Source: Funneliformis mosseae
Lineage: Eukaryota; Glomeromycota; Glomeromycetes; Glomerales; Glomeraceae
Length of the DNA: 25,102 bases
Direction of reading: 5' to 3'
NCBI GenBank assembly: GCA_910592005.1
Contig: CAJVPP010000876.1
Span: 1 to 25,102 of the forward strand
Below are positions 11,080 to 20,004 of the stretch, piece by piece; the first letter of the stretch is position 1; the number at the start of each line of letters is the position of its first letter. The notes under the pieces are model-generated. The model saw only the letters and a program-made list of their open reading frames with translations, did not search any database and had not been told where the DNA came from. The translations under genes were made by a program, and so were the position numbers.

Positions 11080-11890
11080 ATATATTAATAATAATTTGAT
11101 TTTTACTTATACAGGATCAATTGGCAAATATTTTTCAATATTGACTGCTTTTCATATTGATAAATTGATAAGAAATTGTTCAAGATTATGATATTTGATC
11201 TTATTAATAGTTGTAATCTAATATTTCACTTATAGACTTTGATTGTTATGACCTAGTCAATAGAATGTATAGGAGCTTCTGATACATGATTTACAGCAGT
11301 AATATCATGTTAATGTTGCAGAAATTTAACATAATTCAAAACAATAACAATAAAATTGTCAAATAGATCACAGAGCCAATTAAAATTCACTATTAACATC
11401 TATAACGATATAACATATAGAGCAAGAACTTGATAATGTAAATTTAATTTATTGCCATCAAAGGATTTTTGTGTTTCCTTATACAATTCTGGATCTGCAC
11501 AACCAAAAAATTCAAGAAAGAGCTCAGGTATATGGTAATTATGCTTTTTGAATTTCTATTGATCACGCATGTCAATATATCAGATCATTTCAGTCAAATT
11601 ATTGACAAATTGCTTTTCTTGTGTATTAGCATATGATTGAATGAACCATCCTCCATTATGATAATGAATCCAATCAATAAGATCATTACATAATTTTTAT
11701 TTATGATTTGATCTACTTGATTGTGAAAAAATTGGTAGATATCACTTGTTTTGATTTGCATTTTGCATCAGGACTATAAGGCTATTTTCTGTATTACCAA
11801 ATTAGGAATTACATTGTTATCAGTTTTGAGCTGATATTGTATACATATTCCTATACTTATTGTAAATTCCATGATATTATAGATAAAGTT
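11080..11890 (-). pseudogene. upstream fragment, probably the N-terminal part of the same relic
   Basis: Minus-strand reading gives coherent protein pieces: LIDWIHYHNGGWFIQSYANT (about 11640-11700), KHNYHIPELFLEFFGCADPE (about 11490-11550), LHYQVLALYVI, LCDLFDNFIVIVLNYVKFL (about 11320-11380) and NIEKYLPIDPV (about 11110-11145). Stops occur every few dozen codons. It points the same way as the transposase-like relic starting near 10760 and the pieces read in order, so I infer a single gene, but the intervening 300 bp are too decayed to prove continuity. No function can be assigned. Confidence 0.45.
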
Positions 11891-12608
11891 GACTTAAATT
11901 GTAACTGCAGTTAGTGTTTCGCTTATCTCAATATATTCTATTACTTCAAAACTTGAAATAATAATATTATATTTAAGAAATAGTTCTTTAGTTATAAGTT
12001 TTATAAAAAAATCTTTTATTATTATTTCATAAGGAATAAGATGAATATACTATTCATGAAGAACTTTGATCTTTTAGAGATACGTATATTTACAAATGGC
12101 ATTTTTTGAAGAAGTTTGTTAAAGAGTTCAAAGGAAAGGTTATTCTGACATATTTTTTTTCTTTCTCTTTATTAGTTTATATTTGCAAATTATATGATTA
12201 AAGTTTATTATGCATTTTAATTTCATTTAGAATGCAGTCATAAAAGGAAGTTGTTCAGGATGTAGTTGCTTTTTGCTTAGTTAATCAATATTGCTTTATA
12301 GGTTTTTAATTTTGCTCTTTATAGGTAAGTTGCTTTATGGATACAGTTATAAAAGAAAGTTATTCAGGAACACAGTTAGAAAAGGGAAAACATTTAGGAG
12401 TGTGGTCAGGAAAGAAAAAGCATGATCAATATTACTTTATAAATTTGATTTATAAGTAAACGATTATATAAAAAATAAAATATACATGTTAATCAGCCAA
12501 TTCAGTAAATAATTTTTTACATTGAAAATGATAAAATTTTTTGAAAATGTTCTTTATAAATATGTTAAATAAAATAATAGTTTATTATATTAATATGTAA
12601 TACATATA
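11891..12608. other. AT-rich DNA with a degenerate 110-bp duplication
   Basis: No gene seen. The words CATAAAAGGAAGTTGTTCAGGA (split: CATAAAAGGA + AGTTGTTCAGGA, 12237-12258) and TATAAAAGAA + AGTTATTCAGGA (about 12348-12369) lie about 111 bp apart, each followed by a GATCAATATTACTTTATA-like segment. This is an old local tandem duplication. Confidence 0.4.
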
Positions 12609-12760
12609 GGCTCTTTACAATAGAAAGGAAGTAAACTATCAAAAAAATTTTTTTTAAGTTAACATTAAATCTGAACTTATTTTGTTAAAAAAATAATATT
12701 TAGCTTATAAAGTAAAAAAAATTTTTTAGTAGTTTCCTCTCTTTTTATTGCAAAAAACCC
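12609..12760. mobile_element. 152-bp foldback MITE
   Basis: The first about 53 bp (GGCTCTTTACAATAGAAAGG..) and the last about 53 bp read in reverse (GGGTTTTTTGCAATAAAAAG..) are similar along their whole length, including the shared AAACTAYYAAAAAA then TTTTTTTTA blocks. The two arms leave a spacer of about 46 bp. ATA flanks both sides (12606-12608, 12761-12763). There is no coding capacity. Size and structure are those of a miniature inverted-repeat transposable element; the superfamily is not determined. Confidence 0.7.
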
Positions 12761-13011
12761 ATATTTAATATGAAGTTTTTGACTGAGTATTTGGATTGTA
12801 AAACAATAAAATATTAAGTAAAATTTTAAAATTTTTTTTTTCTAAAATAAAAATCTGAATAACCAGATCATATGATTCTAACTTCAAATATAAAAACTAA
12901 TTATATAAGTTTGTATCATCTAATAATAAAAAATGATAAATTAATTATTTATTATGACTTATTTATCAACCAGCTTAGATTGTAATCTTCTTTAATGTAT
13001 AATTTACAAAG

Positions 13012-13135
13012 TTCAATAACTAATAGAATGTAATCCAATGATATAGTAATTCAAAATTAAATAATAATAATGTGTCATTTAATCAATCATTAAAATGACA
13101 TAATTCAGAAGGTTACATTCTATGAACTATTATTC
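13012..13135. mobile_element. 124-bp foldback MITE
   Basis: The left arm TAATAGAATGTAATCC (ending 13036) matches the right arm read in reverse, TCATAGAATGTAACC (13111-13125), and the outer TTCAATAACTAA matches AATAATAGTT. An inner hairpin pairs TGTCATTTAA with TTAAAATGACA around TCAATCA (about 13073-13100). It is non-coding and fits a small inverted-repeat transposon; no clear target duplication was found. Confidence 0.6.
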
Positions 13136-14132
13136 TAATTACTCTTTTATTATTTAGTTATTATCTATTTGATGACGATTAAAGGTTTTTAGTTCTCTAT
13201 TAATACATTCTTAATCTTCACTTTTTTTCTACACCACTTTATTTGGAAGAAAAATTCAATTTCAGTTAACTTGATGATCACACTACAATATATAAAAGAA
13301 GAATAATAAATGGAATTCTTTATCATAGTCATATTTCTGAATGTCAGAATCCATAAAATTTAAACTACATATAGAACATCATTCAACATACAATAATAAA
13401 TATAGTATGATTAATTAAAAATGTGAAAGTCTTTACTCCTAATTTGATTATAATTAAAGACTAAAGATCCTTAAATTACGTATTGCTTTTTAAAAAAAAA
13501 TTTACGTACGTAATTTGCTTTGCCAATTTCATAAATTATTAATTTACTTTAAATAATGAAATTTCTTATTTTTCTTTTTAAATTATTATTTGACTTATAA
13601 GGGAATATTGCATTCACATGGTGATCTGTGTACTGATTTTTTTGTATTTAAGTAGAATTTCTTGTCACTTTAAATTTTACATCTCATCAAATACATAAAT
13701 GAATTTTTTTCTTCTATTTATTTAATCTTTAACACTATATTGTAATTTTGAAGTATTTGAAATACTCGTAACAACTTTCTTTTTAGTAAAGAGTATTCGA
13801 TAAAAAATAAAAAAATAAAAAGTAATTAATAATTTATAATCATTATACTGAAAATCTGATTATTATCTACCAGACAACATGGATAAAGATCAACAATAGT
13901 GACTTATAATGAAGCAACACATCAAAATAATTTATATATCATAAATTATATCTTTAATTCTATTTTAATTCTATGCTTAACACTTGTTTTGATGACTATA
14001 ATTACGCTTCAAGTTAAAAAAATAAGTTTTTCAAATAGAATTTTACTTTGTTTAATTATGTATATTTCTATGACAGAGATTTTTTATTCAATATCTCATG
14101 TAAGTTTTTTTTTTAAAAAAAAATTGAAATTA

Positions 14133-15454
14133 CACTATCCTCCAAAAAGTATCTGATCAAGCTTTTTTTAAATTTCTCAAGATCAGATATATTAACTAAA
14201 TAAAAATTTTTTTTTTAAATAAACCTTCTAGTTTTGGCGATTACGTATATATGTTTATATTTATGTAATAATACGTAGATCAGTTTTAATAAACAAAAAC
14301 ATAAACAACTTTAATTTTGCTTTTTTAAAAAAACTGTACTAATCAATATGAGAAAAAATCGTGAATTAAATGAGTTTGAATGCAGAAAAGTAATGGTTTA
14401 TGTAAAGCTAAAAGAACTCATAAAATTATTGCTTATATTTTAAATATTCCTAAAAGCATTATTACAGATACAATTTTCTGACATGTTAATTCTAATAATA
14501 AATTAAGCGTTAAAAGACCTAGAAAACTACTTTTTATGAATAATGATGATAATCATACATTAAAGGAAATTATAAAAAAGAATAATTGATCTTTTCTTAG
14601 TAAAATTTAGCACAATTTTCAGGATTCAAGAGACAAGAAAGTTTTATTAGGTACTATTTGAAAATCTCTTTATCAAATAGGAATTCACTTATGAATTGTT
14701 ATGCCAAAGCCACTTCTTACAGAATCTCAATGCAAAAATCGATTAAAATGATGTATAAAGTGGTAAAATTGGTCAATCCAAAAATGAAAAAGTATGATTT
14801 AGAGTGATAATCATGATTTATCCTATTTGAAAATGATGGACCTAATCAGATTTGGTAAAAAAATAGTATCTGATATAACATTAAAATTTGACTCCTATAG
14901 TCAAATATGGTGGTATTGACATCATGGTATAAGGATGTTTTTCAGGAAAAGGATTAAGACTATTGGTAAAAGTTGAGGGAAAAATGAACTGGTTAGATTA
15001 TATTAATATTTTAAAAAAAAAATTTATTGCCATTTATTCGATCAAAAATCACAAACAGCCTTATATATTTTAAGATGACAATGCTCTAGTTCATAAAGCA
15101 AAGGATATCAAAAATTAGATTATTCAAAAATTGGTTAAAGTACTTTCTAATTGGCCTTCTCAACCTTCAGATTTTAACTAAATTGAGAATTTATAGAATA
15201 AACTTAAATGAAAGCGTATTAAACGTTTTGTACATCCAAAAAATCTTTATAAACTTGAAGAAATATTACAAGAAAAGTAAAGAAAAATTTCATTTGAAAC
15301 TTACATTAAACTTATAGAAAGCATGTTACATAGAATTGAAGCATGTATTAAGAATCAAGAATGACCTACTGAGTATTAAATTGTATAATTATATTTAAAA
15401 TTTTAAATAAATAAATAATTTTTTAGCTGACCGGATACTTATCTGAGGATAGTG
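14133..15454 (+). mobile_element. full-length but dead Tc1/mariner transposon
   Basis: Terminal inverted repeats start CACTATCCTC on both ends: CACTATCCTCCAAAAAGTAT at 14133 and CACTATCCTCAGATAAGTAT read in reverse from 15454, continuing CTGATCA against CCGGTCA. TA dinucleotides flank both ends (14131-14132 and 15455-15456). The 1,322-bp length and one central transposase frame are normal for this superfamily. It sits within the putative first intron of the receptor-like gene, in the same orientation. Confidence 0.9.
14348..15379 (+). pseudogene. Tc1/mariner transposase, many stops and frameshifts
   Basis: The relic begins MRKNRELNEFECRKVMVYVK and ends CIKNQE*PTEY then TAA at 15377-15379. 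Recognisable blocks: HKIIAYILNIPKSIITDTIF of the helix-turn-helix N-terminus (14419 on), FILFENDGPNQIW near the first catalytic Asp (14800-14860), IMV*GCFSGKGLRLLVKVEG (14915-14975), F*DDNALVHKA with the second Asp (15068-15100), and NWPSQPSDFN*IENL*NKLK with the Glu (about 15150-15210). I count 35 residues from that Asp to the Glu, close to the DD34E Tc1 pattern. The first catalytic region is destroyed by consecutive TGA TAA. Several stops stand where Trp or Gln is expected, consistent with C-to-T/G-to-A decay. It cannot be active. Confidence 0.85.
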
Positions 15455-15960
15455 TATTAATGGTTGATTGAAAATTTTCTTTTTCTTTTTTTTTCATTAC
15501 TATCATTCGTACATTATCATTATAGATTTTAAGAATAAATTCATATCAATTTCCAAAATGGATTTCTTATATAGCATCATTGGAATATATTTTCAGTTCA
15601 CTATTTATCTGTTTTTTAATAATAATGATACTATTTAATATAAAATTCATATATATATATAATTACAAAAACACCACACATTTCAAAAGATATTATTTAA
15701 TAATATAATTATCACTTGCGATGCTGTTAAGTTTTATGTCTTTTTCATTTTACAAGCTGAAATTTGATCAAGTATAAAATTATATTTGGTATAGTTCAAG
15801 TAAGTATTATAAAAAATTTTATTTACAGATGCGATCAATAATAAATCTTAAATCTTTAATCAAAAATTGTCCTATTCTTCCTTTCTAATTTATATAATAA
15901 CTTTATTAATATATATATATATATTTATATATACTATATCTCTTACTCTTTTTATTTAAC

Positions 15961-17183
15961 ATAAATAATATATTATTATGTTTTTTTATTAATTTTCACT
16001 TTACAGTAATAACTATATATAATTTATAAATTTTATTTAATTAATTTACAAATTTTTAAAACTATAATCCAAAAACAGTTTTATACTTTAATCACTTTTC
16101 AGACTCTTTAGAAAGCTTCCTCTTTCATAATACTAGACTGATTCTTCATTTCATTTATTAGTAGCATTAGTACATAATCAGGAAATTTTTAAAATTATTC
16201 ATTTTTATGTTTAATAAAAAAAAGAAGACGCACATGAGTAATTTTTGCGGTTTATTACTTCCTAAGAAACAGCCAGAACTAATGAATTACTTAAATACTC
16301 TAGATTTTAGGATATATTACATAGTGAGCGTCGTCAAAATACATCAGTAATATATTAGTGAGAGGTTAAGAGGTTATTATATAGTCAATAATAAAGGGAT
16401 AATTTGTAATAAATTACTCTACATCATATTATTTTACTAAAGCTAACGCTATTTAAAAGATTACTTGCTTTGATCTATAAAAATGACTATATAATACTTC
16501 TGCCCATATCAGAAATAAACTTTTCCCACATCTACCTTAAATTTTGATATCTTAATATGAAAAGTTCTTCATTTTATTTTCAGTAATAATTATCAAAGAA
16601 GTCCTTCCATTCTTTAGAATTTTATTTCATCAAAATAGAAGTCTTGTCCTAAATATATCACTGTACTCTATTTTTGAAATGAAAAATGTAAAAATAAGAA
16701 ATATGTTTGAATAGTAAGTAATGTGATAGTACATAGAAATGCATAAAAGAAAATATGTGTGAAATGAGATGTATTAGTGTAGAAACTCAAGTTTCATTTC
16801 AGTTACAAAGATATTGACTCTAAAAGTGTTTTATCAAACTTCAAGAAGCTCTTAAAACATCATTTTAGTTGCAATAAAGTAATGTTTTAACCAAATCTTC
16901 ATATAGAAATGGCAAACCTTCATAATCAAAATGTACTATTAAGCTTCTACACTTCATTAATGAATCACTTTCACGTTTCATAAGATAAAATATATTATTT
17001 CTTCACTTATTTATTAACATTCAGATATGCTCTTACTTAAAATCTATCAAGAGCTTCTTCTTGCTAGTTGCAAAGGTTGTATCAGTATTGAGAAAATATT
17101 AGCTGCATTACGATTTACCTATGCTGAAAAAGTATGAAAGAAAAGCATTTAGAATTTAAAAAAAAATATTTTAGTAAGATTTA
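15961..17183. other. AT-rich DNA, no gene recognised
   Basis: No feature is supported. Short minus-strand protein-like patches occur near 16850-17000 but no family is recognisable. A 14-bp palindrome, GAAACT-CA-AGTTTC, lies at 16782-16795. Distal exons of the receptor-like pseudogene could lie here but I cannot identify them. Confidence 0.4.
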
Positions 17184-17237
17184 ATTTTTATGTGAAAAAT
17201 TTCACAATTGTGAGAAATTTCTTTCCTACATAAAAAT
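17184..17237. repeat. imperfect 54-bp palindrome
   Basis: ATTTTTATGT at the left end pairs perfectly with ACATAAAAAT at the right end (17228-17237). The centre, AAATTTCACAATTGTGAGAAATTT, is itself nearly self-complementary (written in two parts: AAATTTCACAATTG + TGAGAAATTT). It could form a cruciform in DNA or a hairpin in RNA. Confidence 0.6.
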
Positions 17238-17278
17238 AAACAAAAACTATTGGCTGATGATCATTACAATGATTAATA

Positions 17279-17378
17279 TCAAAATTATTGTCTAATTCAT
17301 AATGACGATCAGTTAGATTTAGCCACGTTAGTGGCTAAATTTGACCAATCATCATTACGAATTGGACAATAATTTTGA
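17279..17378. repeat. 100-bp hairpin: two 48-nt arms, 4-nt loop
   Basis: Arm 17279-17326 (TCAAAATTATTGTC .. ATTTAGCCAC) is the inverted copy of 17331-17378 with GTTA between. I count 41 of 48 matching positions; all seven differences are transitions. Weaker pairing continues outside (CAATGATTAATA against CATTGATAAATA). It is either a compact foldback MITE or a hairpin-RNA source; no coding sequence is present. Confidence 0.75.
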
Positions 17379-17552
17379 CTATTTATCAATGCAAGCATAA
17401 TAATGATATTGTCGTGTAATTTTATGATGTTGACTTAAAATTATGAAGAGAAGTTCATCATTTCTTGTCGATAAAATGTGATCCTACTAGATGCTCAGCA
17501 TAAAATTAATCGTATATTAAAAAATGTAAGGCTCACTTTTATGAATCATGAA

Positions 17553-17578
17553 AAAAAGGTAAATTAGTTTACCTTTTT
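17553..17578. repeat. perfect 11-bp hairpin
   Basis: AAAAAGGTAAA (17553-17563), loop TTAG, TTTACCTTTTT (17568-17578). It is a perfect inverted repeat about 175 bp downstream of the 100-bp hairpin. It could be terminator-like for RNA polymerase III because of the T run, but no upstream RNA gene was recognised. Confidence 0.5.
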
Positions 17579-17579
17579 A

Positions 17580-18840
17580 TGTTATAAGCATAATAATATA
17601 ATTTAAAAATCTTATTTTAGACGAATAATATTTATGCAAATCTTACTGGAAAGAAATCTTAACAAACTTATTAATATTTCAATTGCTTTATTCAATAATA
17701 AAGCAAGATTTAATGTCTTCTCAATTTGATTATTTTGATTATTTTTATTATTCTTAATTTTTTTGAAAAATATATGATGAAAGTACAACCATTAATACTG
17801 CAACAATTAAATATATCTCTTTTGTCAACCACTTAGATACTAAATGAGAATTAAAAAAAAAAAACTTATTTTAAAATTATAGTTATAAATCTTTAATTAA
17901 AAATAAAATAAAAATTCAAAACTTAAATTAAAAAAAAATCCGAAATTAAAATAAATTTGCACAAGGTGTAATTAGATTCTACATAATTGAATTGTTATCG
18001 CGAAAATGAAACAGAATAAATTATCTAAATACTTGCTAGAAAAATTTGTTTGAGATGTTTATTAATTAGCCCCCTTTATCTTTAGCTCCTAAAATATTAT
18101 AATTCAATGACCAAAAATTTAAAATCTAAACTAAAAGTGAGCGATGGATTTTTGAAAACTTTAACAGTTAGTAAAATATTTCATAATTACTACTTATCAC
18201 TTATATTATTTATTATATTAAAAATAGAAATAAGTTACTTGAATTAATATGTATAATAATAAGTATTATTTATTTGCTTAGTATAAATTATCGTTATTGG
18301 TATAGCTAATTTTCATATAACTTCATGATATCATAAAAAATATTAAAAAACAAGATCGTCTACATCATACAGGTGAGCACGATAATATTCAATATAAAGT
18401 GTCTAATATTTGGCTTTAAAATGAATAGGTGATCTATTAAATGTAAAGAGTTTACTGGTTAATGTAAATAAATGCTTTGTAACTTTGTAATCATAATTCA
18501 TAAAAACTAGTTAATACCAACATAATTGAAAAGATATCTAAAAAAAAAAAACATGGATTATCATTTATATAAAGTTTAAATTTTCGATAAAAAAATTTAA
18601 GCTAAAAGATTTTAATTACCGAAAATATTTTGTCCCCATAATACTTGGTAAAAAATGAAACGCGGAGAGATTTGACAGAATATGTCACGTGAATTAACAT
18701 TATGGTCATGTGATATACGAACAAACGCTTCAACGACAAACCTTTCCACTATATAATCGATTTTATCCCAAACCAATTTTGCAATAACCGGATTAAGGAT
18801 CAAAACCCTAGTCCTGATGCAGCAGTCGTTTACGGTCTTT
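17580..18840. other. AT-rich intergenic DNA, no gene seen
   Basis: Long A/T runs and stops in all frames. From about 18600 GC content rises visibly, marking the transition to the gene-bearing segment. The open frame at 18612-18803 on the minus strand has no recognisable motif. Confidence 0.5.
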
Positions 18841-18844
18841 TAGC

Positions 18845-18929
18845 TTGGCCGCGGCCATATGCCAATCAAATTAATCAAATTCTAATACCTAGTTCCATTT
18901 TGGCCATTTTGGCCACGGCCAAATGCCAA
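18845..18929. repeat. GC-rich direct repeat of a 21-mer
   Basis: TTGGCCGCGGCCATATGCCA(A) at 18845-18865 and TTGGCCACGGCCAAATGCCA(A) at 18909-18929 differ at two positions. Each contains a GGCC..GGCC palindrome, and TGGCCATTTTGGCCA lies between. This is conspicuous in DNA that is otherwise nearly GC-free. It lies 138 bp before the mariner-type transposase start and could be subterminal DNA of that element; a transposase-binding role is inference. Confidence 0.65.
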
Positions 18930-19066
18930 CGCTGCATTACTTTCAAATCAAGCGATAAAAAATTTGTCAGTGTTTTATAAAAGTCTTTGTACATTTAAAT
19001 AAAATTAACATCAAAGATCATCTTTTTCTTAACTTTTTGTCGCCGAATAAATTTGTTTTTTCTAAC

Positions 19067-19780
19067 GATGGCCGGCCAAAATATAACTAAGTCACGTAAT
19101 TCACACGATGAAGTTGTAAAACACTTTTGGGATAAAGGATTTATAAGTGCAAGTGTAATTCAAAAAAAAAAAAAACAAACATTCCAAGGTCTACAATTTA
19201 TTATAATGTCAAAAATCCGGAAGTATAATTCATAAAAACGCAAAGAACGCCCTAACAAAAATAAGTTGCTTAAAAAGGCATAACTTTGTCTTATGTAACA
19301 ATTGTACGACATTTAGAAATACTTTTATAACACCCATGTTAACTGCGGTACACAAGCAAAAACGACGAAGCATCTTAATGATAATTGGGAAAGAACTTTA
19401 TTTTCAGATGAGACGGCATTTCAATTATTTAGAAACACTACGTCCAATCCGTTGTATGCCAAAAGATCGGTCAAAAATCTTTGCTTGGGGAGGTTTCAAG
19501 GAAAAACCAGCCTTTTTTGCTTTAGAGGAATTATGAATTGTCAATCTTACGTTGATATTTTAAAAAAAAACATTTACCTGAAATTGCAATTATGTTAAAT
19601 AATGATTGGAGATTTTAACAGGATAAATGATCCGAAGCACACAAGCTTTTTTTTGAATAAAAGTTTTCCTGAAGTAATCGACTGGCCATCCAATAATCCG
19701 GATATCAATCCTATATAATACTTGTGGAGTATTTGTTAAGGGACGCAACCAAAAATTTAGCAGAATTAGAACAATAACAA
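19067..19780 (+). pseudogene. mariner/Tc1-type transposase relic, frameshifted, 5' of kynureninase
   Basis: The relic starts MAGQNITKSRNSHDEVVKHF and continues WDKGFISAS, the N-terminal DNA-binding part. Internal sequence is deleted before MLTAVHKQKR (19336). Then, across frame changes, come HLNDNWERTLFSDETAFQLF (first catalytic Asp), RPIRCMPKDRSKIFAWGGF (about 19443-19500), GKTSLFCFRGIMNCQSYVDI, DPKHTS (second Asp region, with a small frameshift just before it), and VIDWPSNNPDINPI*YLW. The last catalytic Glu is replaced by TAA. The final readable part is RDATKNLAELEQ. Codons carry more G/C than the older relics, suggesting a more recent insertion. No right-hand TIR was found, so the element is probably truncated at the 3' side. 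Confidence 0.8.
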
Positions 19781-20004
19781 TATTCCAAGTGCGTTTCTTA
19801 ATAATATATTTTTTTTTGTGCTAATTTACATGTGATTTGGATTGCGTAATAAGTAAGTAACACAAGTATTACAATGTCGGGTTAGGAAAATATTATGAGT
19901 TGAAAAGAGGAAATCATTTTGAATAAAAAACGCCATGTGATCCAGGGGGGTTGATTCAAATATTATAAATATCCATAGTTCCCCCAAGAAATTTTTGTTC
20001 AAAA
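19781..20004 (+). promoter_or_regulatory. short upstream region of the kynureninase gene
   Basis: Only about 225 bp separate the end of the readable transposase relic from the kynureninase ATG. It contains a CCAGGGGGG run (19942-19950), unusual in this AT-rich context, and a TATTATAAAT box-like sequence at about 19961-19970, some 35-45 bp before the ATG. The ATG context is GTTCAAAAATGT, with A at -3. No promoter element is proved; the proximity suggests the core promoter lies beside or within old transposon DNA. Confidence 0.3.

Larger units (their letters stand above)
13879..15960 (+). pseudogene. broken polytopic membrane (GPCR-like) gene with transposon in intron 1
   Basis: ATG at 13879 begins MDKDQQ then meets TAG; a one-base shift enters a frame open from 13899 to a GTAAGT donor at 14100. 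That exon has two hydrophobic helices (about NYIFNSILILCLTLVLMTII and LLCLIMYISMTEIFYSISH) joined by a basic loop QVKKISFSNR. A TATAG acceptor at 15521-15525 is in phase 0 with it and opens a second exon: WISYIASLEYIFSSLFICFL plus IIMILF, a basic loop, then LSLAMLLSFMSFSFY, with two in-frame stops, ending at a GTAAGT at 15800. A 29-bp GT..AG gap (15800-15828) precedes another hydrophobic stretch to about 15960, partly produced by a TA microsatellite. Alternating helices and basic loops fit TM1-TM5 of a seven-helix receptor; family assignment is inference. Frameshift and stops indicate a pseudogene. Confidence 0.5.

Noticed and set aside
15908..15945. Tyr/Ile-rich hydrophobic segment taken as a transmembrane helix
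   Set aside because: The core is a TA microsatellite that encodes IYIYI in any case; kept only as weak evidence within the receptor-like pseudogene.
17553..17578. Rho-independent bacterial terminator
   Set aside because: The hairpin-plus-T run looks similar, but spliceosomal introns and eukaryotic genes make a bacterial terminator inappropriate.
18612..18803. 63-codon minus-strand open frame
   Set aside because: No similarity recognised; lies in DNA probably related to the neighbouring mariner insertion.
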